In this document: positions 1 through 7,243 of the stretch, piece after piece
How positions within the stretch are numbered: the stretch's first letter is position 1
Layout of the letters: the number at the start of each line of letters is the position of its first letter
Assembly: GCA_021199865.1 (NCBI GenBank)
Contig: JAJQHG010000087.1
Location: forward strand, 1-18,163
DNA length: 18,163 bases
Source: Methanosphaera sp.
Lineage (GTDB): Archaea > Methanobacteriota > Methanobacteria > Methanobacteriales > Methanobacteriaceae
Direction: 5' to 3'
The notes under the pieces: generated by a model
Told to the model about the DNA's origin: nothing
Database searches by the model: none
The model's input: only the letters and a program-made list of their open reading frames with translations
Translations under genes and position numbers: made by a program

Positions 1-43
1 GTATTTAACATAATTTCATTAAAAGAAAAATAAAATGAATTTA

Positions 44-86
44 CCTTCTTGTATAGAAGGATAAATTCTTATTTTTTAAAAATAAG
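44..86. terminator. Two tandem stem-loops, terminator-like
   Basis: Two inverted repeats lie between the window start and the 3' end of the minus-strand methyltransferase. The first has arms CCTTCT (44-49) and AGAAGG (55-60) around a 5-nt loop. The second has 9-bp arms, CTTATTTTT (68-76) and AAAAATAAG (78-86), around one base, so it contains a T-run on either strand. They could end the methyltransferase transcript, a plus-strand transcript entering from the left, or both. The structures are visible in the sequence; the terminator role is inferred. Confidence 0.4.
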
Positions 87-138
87 CCTAAAAAATGAAT
101 ATCTAAAATAATATATGGAATAATAGAGGATACTTATC

Positions 139-1335
139 TTATTCTAATAGTTTTCTTAAGTTACCCTCTAATTGAATTATTTGGTCACGACTTGGCTTTG
201 TCTGATCAATATCAAGTACTTCCATAATTCTAGGATCAACTAATGATTCAAATCCCATCTGTTGAACATAACCTGTAAGCTTTTCTCTAAGATTTACATC
301 CTCAATTTCCTCAGGATCTAAACCAAGATATCTTGGAAGCTTACTTGATGAAGGGAATTTTACAACGCCCCTTACTTTGTCTCTAAGTGATTGACGACGC
401 TCAACTATTGTTGTAAAATCATCCTCAAGATCATGATCCATGAAAGGTACACCAACATCACTTAGAGCAATAAGTTTCTCATCAGAAAAGCTTAATGGCT
501 TATCTATTAGTTGAGTTGAACGTGAAGCAACTGTTCCACCACTTCTATGGAAACGTGGCCCCTCACCAACCTCTAGTCCTGCATTTACCATTGCACTTCT
601 AACTGGACTAGCAGCCGTATATGTTAATATTAATGCATGTGGTGTAATAAATTCCTTAAGTTTATTAAAAAAGTCTACTGTAAATAATTCTGGACTCTTT
701 GATGGACTAAAAGGATCTAAGAACACAGCATCATATTCCTTATTAGCATGATTCTTAATAAACTCTCTTGCATCACATACATGTAAATTAAGGGTAATAT
801 TTGATGGAATATCACTAATAACCTTATTATATTGCAAGTATTCATGCTCAATAAGATATGTCTCTATTGTCTTCTTAACATATTCATGTGATTTACATAT
901 GTCTGGCACAAATAGTGTTGTAGCTAATGTCTCAATTGATGATTCAACCATATCAATTTCTATTTTTATATCAATATCATTTAGGTAGTCAAGTATTGCA
1001 GAACAATTATATCCAATACCACTACATAGATCAAGTACTCTTATAATACTTGTTGTTTGTGCAGTTTCTTTAAGTTTTGAAGGTATAGCAAATTTATTGA
1101 ATGCCTCTGTACGTGCACCAAAGGTACTATGTAGTGTTTCAGACTCTGATCCACGTATTGCGGAGGATAATGTGTATGAACCATCATCAGTTTTAATTAA
1201 AAAACCAGCAAGTTCTTCCGTATATAAATCTCGAGCATCTTTATGTCCAGCAAGCTCTAATTCAAAGACTTCCTGTATCAGTTGCTTATTAGATTCTGAT
1301 ATCTCAAGTCTTGTATCAATAGTATCGTTGTCCAC
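139..1335 (-). CDS. MnmC-like SAM-dependent methyltransferase (stand-alone)
   Basis: This 398-residue protein has the Rossmann methyltransferase core of the MnmC C-terminal family (COG4121). Motif I is RVLDLCSGIGYN (about 99-110). The family signature DAVFLDPFSP is at 202-211, followed by YTAASPVR at 239-246. Bacterial MnmC proteins use this domain to methylate 5-aminomethyl-(2-thio)uridine at the tRNA wobble position. The FAD-oxidase half found in bacterial MnmC is absent here, and about 110 C-terminal residues (after about 285) of unrecognised function replace it. The start is a GTG preceded by AGGTGAT (minus strand, 1345-1339), which matches the archaeal 16S 3' end; no closer in-frame ATG is needed. 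It is divergent from the next gene. The fold is sure; the exact tRNA substrate is inferred. Confidence 0.8.
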   Translation of the reverse strand: MDNDTIDTRLEISESNKQLIQEVFELELAGHKDARDLYTEELAGFLIKTDDGSYTLSSAIRGSESETLHSTFGARTEAFNKFAIPSKLKETAQTTSIIRVLDLCSGIGYNCSAILDYLNDIDIKIEIDMVESSIETLATTLFVPDICKSHEYVKKTIETYLIEHEYLQYNKVISDIPSNITLNLHVCDAREFIKNHANKEYDAVFLDPFSPSKSPELFTVDFFNKLKEFITPHALILTYTAASPVRSAMVNAGLEVGEGPRFHRSGGTVASRSTQLIDKPLSFSDEKLIALSDVGVPFMDHDLEDDFTTIVERRQSLRDKVRGVVKFPSSSKLPRYLGLDPEEIEDVNLREKLTGYVQQMGFESLVDPRIMEVLDIDQTKPSRDQIIQLEGNLRKLLE

Positions 1336-1338
1336 TAA

Positions 1339-1345
1339 ATCACCT
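1339..1345 (-). promoter_or_regulatory. Ribosome binding site AGGTGAT deciding a GTG start
   Basis: On the minus strand AGGTGAT sits three bases before the GTG at 1335. It is complementary to the AUCACCU of the archaeal 16S rRNA 3' end, which supports the GTG start of the methyltransferase. Confidence 0.55.
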
Positions 1346-1544
1346 ATTTAAAGGTTTTAAATTTAATTTATTATAAAAAATAAATAATTCCTAATAATAA
1401 TCCTAATTTATAGAATATAATATATATTAATATATCTTTTTTAACAATAATAAAAGTTTAGATTAATTCTTATAAATAATTATAAAGTATAATAAATAAA
1501 AGATAGAACATAAATATAGTTAATAAAAATTAAAGAGTGATAAT

Positions 1545-2171
1545 ATGAATAAAAAGCTCATTATTGGGATAATTGTTATAATAATTGTAGCAATAATCGC
1601 GATTCCACAATATGAATCATACCAAGCTGAGACTTTATCTAAAAACTTCAATGATAGCCTACAGAATGTTAGTTCAATTGAATCAGAAGTTGAAGATAAA
1701 GTTGAAACAATAAATAGTCAAAATTCAACAGATTCAGATGAACTAATTAGTACAATAAACAATGACTTAACACCAAAATTCAGTGAAGAATTAGATATAC
1801 TTAATAAAACCAAGGAATATACTGATAATGAAACAGAGCTTGAATACATTGAATTACAAGAGAAGAGAATAAACCTTGAATCACAAAACCTTAATAATAC
1901 AGTAACAACACTAAATGCACTTGCAGGATACTACAGAGGAGAAAAATCTGCAGAAGAAGCACAAAATACAATAAATGAAGTATCCAACTTATCAGCTGAA
2001 ACTTCTACTAATCTAACACAAGCATATAATGATATTGCAAAGTTATTAGAGGAAAACCCAGAACTAAATACTAAGCTACATGACTTAGGATTAATTGATT
2101 CATTCTATGGTACACCATCTAATACTACTAATACTACTAATAGTACCAATACTACTAACACTACATCATAG
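1545..2171 (+). CDS. Membrane-anchored extracellular protein with Asn-Thr-Thr tail
   Basis: This 208-residue protein is not assigned to a known family. Residues 5-21 form one very hydrophobic Ile/Val helix after MNKK, a signal anchor that should leave the rest outside the cell. The body (about 27-185) is rich in Glu, Asn, Ser and Leu, and has the look of a helical bundle or coiled coil with no cysteines. The last 16 residues are five consecutive NTT/NST triplets ending in Ser, each a potential N-glycosylation sequon, encoded by 9-bp tandem repeats. GAGTGAT lies just before the ATG. It is divergent from the methyltransferase and followed by a C-rich tract and T-run. It may be a cell-surface or wall-associated protein. 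The function is unknown. Confidence 0.7.
   Translation: MNKKLIIGIIVIIIVAIIAIPQYESYQAETLSKNFNDSLQNVSSIESEVEDKVETINSQNSTDSDELISTINNDLTPKFSEELDILNKTKEYTDNETELEYIELQEKRINLESQNLNNTVTTLNALAGYYRGEKSAEEAQNTINEVSNLSAETSTNLTQAYNDIAKLLEENPELNTKLHDLGLIDSFYGTPSNTTNTTNSTNTTNTTS
2121..2165 (+). repeat. Five tandem 9-bp repeats (AATACTACT type) coding NTT/NST
   Basis: There are five in-frame copies of a 9-bp unit: AATACTACT (2121), AATACTACT (2130), AATAGTACC (2139), AATACTACT (2148) and AACACTACA (2157). They encode NTT, NTT, NST, NTT, NTT at the C terminus of the anchored protein. Such an array can change copy number by slippage without breaking the frame. Confidence 0.85.
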
Positions 2172-2177
2172 AATAAA

Positions 2178-2199
2178 CTCCCCTCCCAAATTATTTTTT
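2178..2199 (+). terminator. C-rich tract followed by T6, candidate terminator
   Basis: Seven bases after the stop codon of the anchored protein, CTCCCCTCCC (2178-2187) is followed by a T6 run at 2194-2199. Archaeal transcription ends at T-rich stretches; the C-rich island stands out in this AT-rich DNA. The rest of the gap up to 2310 shows nothing else clear. Confidence 0.45.
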
Positions 2200-2323
2200 A
2201 ATATAACTTATTTTAATCTACATTCAATACAGGACTATTATTATACTAAAGAATAATAAAGAGAACTAATATATTTAATTATATTATTGATTTTTATAAA
2301 GAAAACAAAAGGATGTTTGAGAA

Positions 2324-3565
2324 ATGAAATCATTTAACATGCATGTTAAAATCGTCATAATTAGTGAACATGGCAAGATTCTTCTACTAAAAGAAAGAAA
2401 TACTGGTAGAAGACCATTATGGGATCTGCCTGGAAGTGATCTTACAGATGAAGAAAGCTTTGATGAAGCAGTAATGAATCAAGTACCAAAAGATATAGGA
2501 TTCTTTGCATATCCTGGTCAAATCATTGGAACAACACTACATAAAACACGTAATGGAAATCATCTATATGTAATAATGGAGTCCCATACTCGAAATAGTG
2601 ACATAATACTATCTGAGAAATATGACTCATATGTATGGATAAACATAGAACGTATAGGTGAATATCCACTAGTTCCATGGCTAAATAATTACATAAAACA
2701 TGAGGAAAACCCATTTGAAGATGTGACAATAGCACTACAAGAAATGGATATAAAGGAGGGCTACAAACAGGATGTAATAGAAGAAAACATGGACAACTAT
2801 ACTGAAAGTATTACCAGTATGATACCAAGCTTTGATGACATAACTGGTAGAATCTCATTAGATGATAATGAATCACAAGAGAGTCCAAATCAAAAAGAAG
2901 AATCAAGTAGTAAGGGTTCATTTGGATTATTAAAAGATGTAATTAACAGAACACTCCATCCAAGAGAAGCAGAAGTAACACATAACCAACCAAAAGAGAG
3001 AATATACCCTGAGACTCCATCAATAAATGAGGAAGAACTAGAAGAACAATTAAACTTCAAATTTAAAAACTCTGATGATGATATCATAATAACTCATGAT
3101 GCATATGATGATGACATCATAATAGATCATTCAGAGGATGATATAAATAAGAATCCTGATGATATACTACTAGAATCCCTTGATAATAACTCTGATAGTC
3201 TACTAGTAAACTCAGATGTATTTGATAGTGATGATGATATAATAATTGATCACTCAGAGGATGAAGTTATCATAGAAGACCAGATAGTAACAGATGAAGT
3301 TGTACAATCAGATGAGAAAATAGCACAGAAGAGTACAGAGGAAAGAAAGATTAAAGGCTTTAATATGAATGTTAATAGTGATCAGAACATGAAAAAACAA
3401 GAGCCACTAATCATAAAATCAGAGCCAAAACAAGATACAGAACCTAGAAAACCTGCTACAGAAAAAGATGATAAAAAAGTATCCTGGAAGGAACGTCTAG
3501 ATAACTTTAGTAGAACTGATGCAAATGAAGAAAGAACTGTTCCAAAACCTAAAGGAAAAAGATAA
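2324..3565 (+). CDS. Nudix-fold protein with degenerate box and long acidic tail
   Basis: This 413-residue protein is far longer than a usual single-domain Nudix hydrolase. Residues 1 to about 125 align with the Nudix fold: strand MHVKIVIIS, GKILLLKE, then WDLPG (33-37). Aligned to the canonical box (GX5EX7REUXEEXGU), the key positions read S38, E44, N52, Q53, V54, K56, D57, G59 and F60. The Arg and most metal-binding Glu residues are therefore lost, and hydrolase activity is doubtful. The rest (about 130-413) is low-complexity, acidic and probably disordered. It holds three copies of DDDIII(D/T)H at 251, 262 and 303, and a basic end KPKGKR. The start ATG follows AAAGGATG (2308-2315). It may be a binding or scaffold protein rather than an enzyme. 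The fold assignment is good; the function is unknown. Confidence 0.75.
   Translation: MKSFNMHVKIVIISEHGKILLLKERNTGRRPLWDLPGSDLTDEESFDEAVMNQVPKDIGFFAYPGQIIGTTLHKTRNGNHLYVIMESHTRNSDIILSEKYDSYVWINIERIGEYPLVPWLNNYIKHEENPFEDVTIALQEMDIKEGYKQDVIEENMDNYTESITSMIPSFDDITGRISLDDNESQESPNQKEESSSKGSFGLLKDVINRTLHPREAEVTHNQPKERIYPETPSINEEELEEQLNFKFKNSDDDIIITHDAYDDDIIIDHSEDDINKNPDDILLESLDNNSDSLLVNSDVFDSDDDIIIDHSEDEVIIEDQIVTDEVVQSDEKIAQKSTEERKIKGFNMNVNSDQNMKKQEPLIIKSEPKQDTEPRKPATEKDDKKVSWKERLDNFSRTDANEERTVPKPKGKR
3074..3271 (+). repeat. Three acidic in-frame repeats coding DDDIII(D/T)H
   Basis: The coding units start at 3074, 3107 and 3230. The first reads DDDIIITHDA; the other two read DDDIIIDHSED and share eleven residues. 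The first two are adjacent, and the third is separated by about 30 residues. The alternating Asp-triplet/Ile-triplet pattern suggests a short binding motif or metal-binding loop. That meaning is inferred. Confidence 0.7.
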
Positions 3566-3605
3566 AAACAATACTTAATTCCAAACATCCACATAACCCC
3601 CACTA

Positions 3606-3653
3606 TTTCTATATAAAATTTCTATAAAATAAGTAACTACTTCTATAAAAAAT
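3606..3653. repeat. Three short direct repeats TTTCTATA(TA)AAAT
   Basis: Copies lie at 3606-3619 (TTTCTATATAAAAT), 3619-3630 (TTTCTATAAAAT) and 3640-3653 (CTTCTATAAAAAAT). They are in the gap between the convergent Nudix-like and ExoD genes. AT-rich composition makes chance similarity possible. The role may be in 3' ends. Confidence 0.4.
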
Positions 3654-3702
3654 AGGATAATAAATAGTTTAGTTAAATAAAATAAAAAGAGAGTAATATA
3701 AC

Positions 3703-4341
3703 TTAAAAGGTTATACCCAAAATATGTAATACCCTATTAATTATACTTATAATTAGTGAACCAAAAGAGTAGAAGTAATATAATACACCTACAACTGCAA
3801 CATACCCCGCAATCATAAGATATGTATCATGTTCAAGGTTACTTACAGCCAATATAAGAATAGATACTGCTGGTAAAAAGTCTGTTAATGGTATTGGTAG
3901 TGGTAGGAATAGTATACTTGCTAATAGAATTATAATTAAACTATTTATCTTTAGAATATAGGTATTATGTGTAAGATTACCTCTTGGATGAGAAACTTTC
4001 TCAATATACTTAAGAACCCTAGTTAGTGAGCTAAATAATTTATCTAAAGACTCAGTAGAAATTTCAAATTGTGCCACCTTCTTTGGTAGTATAAGAGGTC
4101 TATTAAATAAAATTGAAAATGCTAATAGTATTATTAATATACCAAATGGAGTACTACTACCAGGTAATGATACAGGAATCAGGAAGGGTGCTATTAATAT
4201 TAATATTAATAAGTAACTACTTTCATCAGATATAATATCCACAAGATATCTTATTGTAACCTTATCCTCTTTTTTAAGTTCTTCATAGATATTGTTTATC
4301 TTATGGGAAGTTTTTAATGAGTCTCTGTTATCTGTGTCCAA
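3703..4341 (-). CDS. ExoD-family membrane protein
   Basis: This 212-residue protein has a soluble N-terminal part (about 1-45). A hydrophobic hairpin with the ExoD-typical proline/glycine stretch follows: APFLIPVSLPGSSTPFG at about 57-73, then LLAFSILFNRPLILPKKV. Further membrane helices lie in the C-terminal half (about 128-205). The PF06055 family is named for Rhizobium ExoD, linked to exopolysaccharide production and alkaline tolerance, but its biochemical role is not known. The start is TTG, since no in-frame ATG occurs near the N terminus, and GAGTGAT lies upstream. It converges with the Nudix-like gene and lies downstream of pdxS on the same strand after an A9/T9 tract, so read-through from that operon is possible. 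The family call is good. Confidence 0.75.
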   Translation of the reverse strand: MDTDNRDSLKTSHKINNIYEELKKEDKVTIRYLVDIISDESSYLLILILIAPFLIPVSLPGSSTPFGILIILLAFSILFNRPLILPKKVAQFEISTESLDKLFSSLTRVLKYIEKVSHPRGNLTHNTYILKINSLIIILLASILFLPLPIPLTDFLPAVSILILAVSNLEHDTYLMIAGYVAVVGVLYYFYSFGSLIISIINRVLHILGITF

Positions 4342-4365
4342 AGTATATCACTCAATAATATATTT

Positions 4366-4374
4366 AAAAAAAAA
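4366..4374 (-). terminator. T9 run after pdxS, candidate terminator
   Basis: A run of nine A on the plus strand reads as T9 on the minus strand, about 21 bases past the pdxS stop. It is preceded by a pyrimidine-rich CTTCTCTTCTTTTC stretch. This fits an archaeal T-tract terminator for the four-gene minus-strand block. Confidence 0.5.
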
Positions 4375-4394
4375 GAAAAGAAGAGAAGATGAAT

Positions 4395-5282
<888 letters not shown>

Positions 5283-5292
5283 TTTTATTATG

Positions 5293-5297
5293 CTCCT
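5293..5297 (-). promoter_or_regulatory. Ribosome binding site for the pdxS TTG start
   Basis: AGGAG on the minus strand lies 10 bases before the TTG at 5282. Together with the conserved N-terminal sequence, it supports TTG as the real start. Confidence 0.6.
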
Positions 5298-5363
5298 TTA
5301 AATTTTAATAATAATATGTATCATAAAAATATAGTTTATAACAATAATATAACTATGTTATTA

Positions 5364-6302
5364 TTAATTTTTAATACTTTGTATTATCTTATTTATATCA
5401 ATAGAATCAATTGTAGGAATAGCTTCTGTTGCTCCCTTCATAGTAGTTGATTGTGCTGCTATATAACTGCCAATTATTCCTGCCTCATCTATAGGATAGC
5501 CCTTAACTAATCCATATAGGAATCCTGCATTATATGCATCACCTGCACCTGTTGTGTCAACAGCATCAACCTCAAATATTTCTATCTTATTTAACATATT
5601 ATCCTTAATTACTAGTGATCCATTTGTTGACTGTTTTACTACTAGTATCTCTACTCTGGATGAGATCTTATCTATTGCTTCATGGATATCATTTACATGT
5701 GTCATCATCAATAGTTCTGTCTCATTAATTAGGAGGATATCTGTTAGATCCACTAGTCTATCCATGAATTCATCTCCACGATTAACATAGAGCATTCCTG
5801 GATCAAATGCGACCTTAATATTTACAGGTAGATCCTTTATTACATCAAACTGTGTTTCTATTGATGTTGAATCATCCCCATATCCTACAAAGGAAGTTAA
5901 ATGTATTATATTCGTGTTTGATATGTAATCTGGATCTATCTCATCAATACTTATGTAGTCATTATCCTTTGGTGTTACATAGAGCTTTCGGTCACCTGTC
6001 TTATCAACAAATCCTATTACTTCTCCACTTTCTCCATCAGATCTTATTACTCCCTTTGTATCAACATTATTATCTTCTAAGTAGTCTAGGAGTATCTTAC
6101 CATTTGAATCAGAGCCAACTTTACCAATATATGCTGTTTTTAGGCCTAACTTTGCCATACCTATTATTGTGTTTGCTGCAGATCCCCCTGGAGTCTTTGT
6201 CTCAGAGTTTATGAATGTTTCACCATCACTTGGTGCAAATTCATCTACACTACATAGACGATCCACATTTAGAGCTCCCCAACCAATTACATCATAAGTC
6301 AT
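5364..6302 (-). CDS. PfkB-family carbohydrate/nucleoside kinase
   Basis: The chosen start gives 312 residues. It is a ribokinase-fold kinase that phosphorylates a sugar or nucleoside hydroxyl with ATP. Numbered from the upstream ATG, the N-terminal glycine signature is PGGSAAN (39-45). The C-terminal signature DTTGAGDAYNAGF (250-262) carries the catalytic base D256 and the anion hole GAGD. The substrate-lid region (NVDRLCSVDEF and the following strand) is of ribokinase type, but the substrate cannot be read from sequence; ribose, a nucleoside or another pentose is possible. Two ATGs are adjacent (6305 and 6302). AGGAGG at 6315-6310 is 4 bases from the first and 7 from the second, so the second is preferred. 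It lies 49 bases after the Ftr-like gene, probably in the same transcript. Confidence 0.88.
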   Translation of the reverse strand: MTYDVIGWGALNVDRLCSVDEFAPSDGETFINSETKTPGGSAANTIIGMAKLGLKTAYIGKVGSDSNGKILLDYLEDNNVDTKGVIRSDGESGEVIGFVDKTGDRKLYVTPKDNDYISIDEIDPDYISNTNIIHLTSFVGYGDDSTSIETQFDVIKDLPVNIKVAFDPGMLYVNRGDEFMDRLVDLTDILLINETELLMMTHVNDIHEAIDKISSRVEILVVKQSTNGSLVIKDNMLNKIEIFEVDAVDTTGAGDAYNAGFLYGLVKGYPIDEAGIIGSYIAAQSTTMKGATEAIPTIDSIDINKIIQSIKN

Positions 6303-6309
6303 CATTTAA

Positions 6310-6315
6310 CCTCCT
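6310..6315 (-). promoter_or_regulatory. Strong ribosome binding site AGGAGG of the PfkB kinase
   Basis: This is a perfect AGGAGG on the minus strand. Its spacing (7 bases to ATG 6302, 4 to ATG 6305) favours the second of two tandem ATGs. Confidence 0.6.
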
Positions 6316-6351
6316 ATAGTTTGTTAATCGTTCTTTATCATAAGGATGTGT

Positions 6352-7236
6352 TTATTCTAGTATCTCTTTTAGGTGGTACTGGTATTTACCTAGGCTTCCA
6401 CCATAGTTTCCAGCAGATACCTTGATTACACCATCGATACCATTTAATGCCTCAATACCCTTCTTTAGGGATTCTATTGCAGCTTCTTCATTTAATGCGT
6501 CAATAACTATTTCTGGTATATAGTTTACTCCATCTTCTACCATACTTTCATCACCAAGTCTTTCTTTTAGTGATGGGCAATATGGATGATTTGTTGATGG
6601 ACCAATCTCGGGATAGTTTGTTTCAACCTTACTTCCCGCAGAACAGATATCAAATGGTGTGCATACTCCATCAACTTCTAGTAGTGCATCTATTGCAGCA
6701 TATCCTGCTTCAAGTACTGCCTCTTTAGTTGAACAGTAATACCAGAAGTTTACTCCCATTATACCCTGCATTACTCCAAGTTTTTGTTCAATATAGAAGT
6801 CTGATACACAGATTGGTACTCTTATCATTGTTCTACCATCAAAGTCCTCTGTCCATTCATATCCATCTCCACAGTGGCCTACATGCTCTGTTGTATCAAT
6901 ATAGTCATATGGATCTATTGATGCATCAAATATCTTAACGAATGGTTTTACTAGTATATCCTGTCTTATACGGAAGGATAATTCTTTATCAAACTTATCT
7001 AAGTCCTTTGAATTATACCAGAATTGGATTATTACTCCCAGCCTATTATCTGGTGTCTCATCTTTATCAAGGAATTTTTCTACACCAGACTCTGTTCTAC
7101 CTATAACTGTTCCTGGTGTTGCTGATGCATCAGCTGCTATTTTCTGTATTGTTTTTTCATCTTCTGCTGTTATTATCATTCTTACACATGGACCTGTGAA
7201 TGCTTCACAGTATGTGTCATCTATTTCAAAATCCAT
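6352..7236 (-). CDS. Formylmethanofuran:H4MPT formyltransferase-like protein (Ftr paralogue)
   Basis: This 294-residue protein is about the length of Ftr, which moves a formyl group between methanofuran and tetrahydromethanopterin. Clear Ftr landmarks are the N-terminal IDDTYCEAF, ETPDNRLGVIIQ (60-71), GDGYEWTEDFDGR, and the C-terminal VSAGNYGGSLGKYQYHL (273-289). However, the region that in genuine Ftr reads TPFPGGIV...SGSK is here TPFDICSAGSK (193-203), without the double glycine. The usual ATEATGFGTSVIMCPAEAG region is also rewritten as ADASATPGTVIGRTESG. It therefore looks like the divergent Ftr-like paralogue rather than housekeeping Ftr. AGGAT lies 9 bases before the ATG. The preceding HAD gene ends only 7 bases away, so the two are surely co-transcribed. 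The reaction is uncertain. Confidence 0.85.
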   Translation of the reverse strand: MDFEIDDTYCEAFTGPCVRMIITAEDEKTIQKIAADASATPGTVIGRTESGVEKFLDKDETPDNRLGVIIQFWYNSKDLDKFDKELSFRIRQDILVKPFVKIFDASIDPYDYIDTTEHVGHCGDGYEWTEDFDGRTMIRVPICVSDFYIEQKLGVMQGIMGVNFWYYCSTKEAVLEAGYAAIDALLEVDGVCTPFDICSAGSKVETNYPEIGPSTNHPYCPSLKERLGDESMVEDGVNYIPEIVIDALNEEAAIESLKKGIEALNGIDGVIKVSAGNYGGSLGKYQYHLKEILE

Positions 7237-7243
7237 ATTATCA

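Noticed and set aside
1097..1351. Open frame of 84 codons on the plus strand overlapping the start of the methyltransferase
   Set aside because: It is antisense to the coding sequence of the methyltransferase N terminus, with Ser-rich composition and no family resemblance.
2313..2327. Four-codon frame (MFEK) overlapping the start of the Nudix-like gene by ATGA
   Set aside because: Its ATG is part of the AAAGGATG ribosome binding site of the real gene and it has no such site of its own. A regulatory upstream frame cannot be supported.
5852..6214. Open frame of 120 codons on the plus strand inside the PfkB kinase gene
   Set aside because: It is antisense to a confident kinase gene. The Leu/His/Gln-rich translation is the typical reverse reading of an AT-rich gene.
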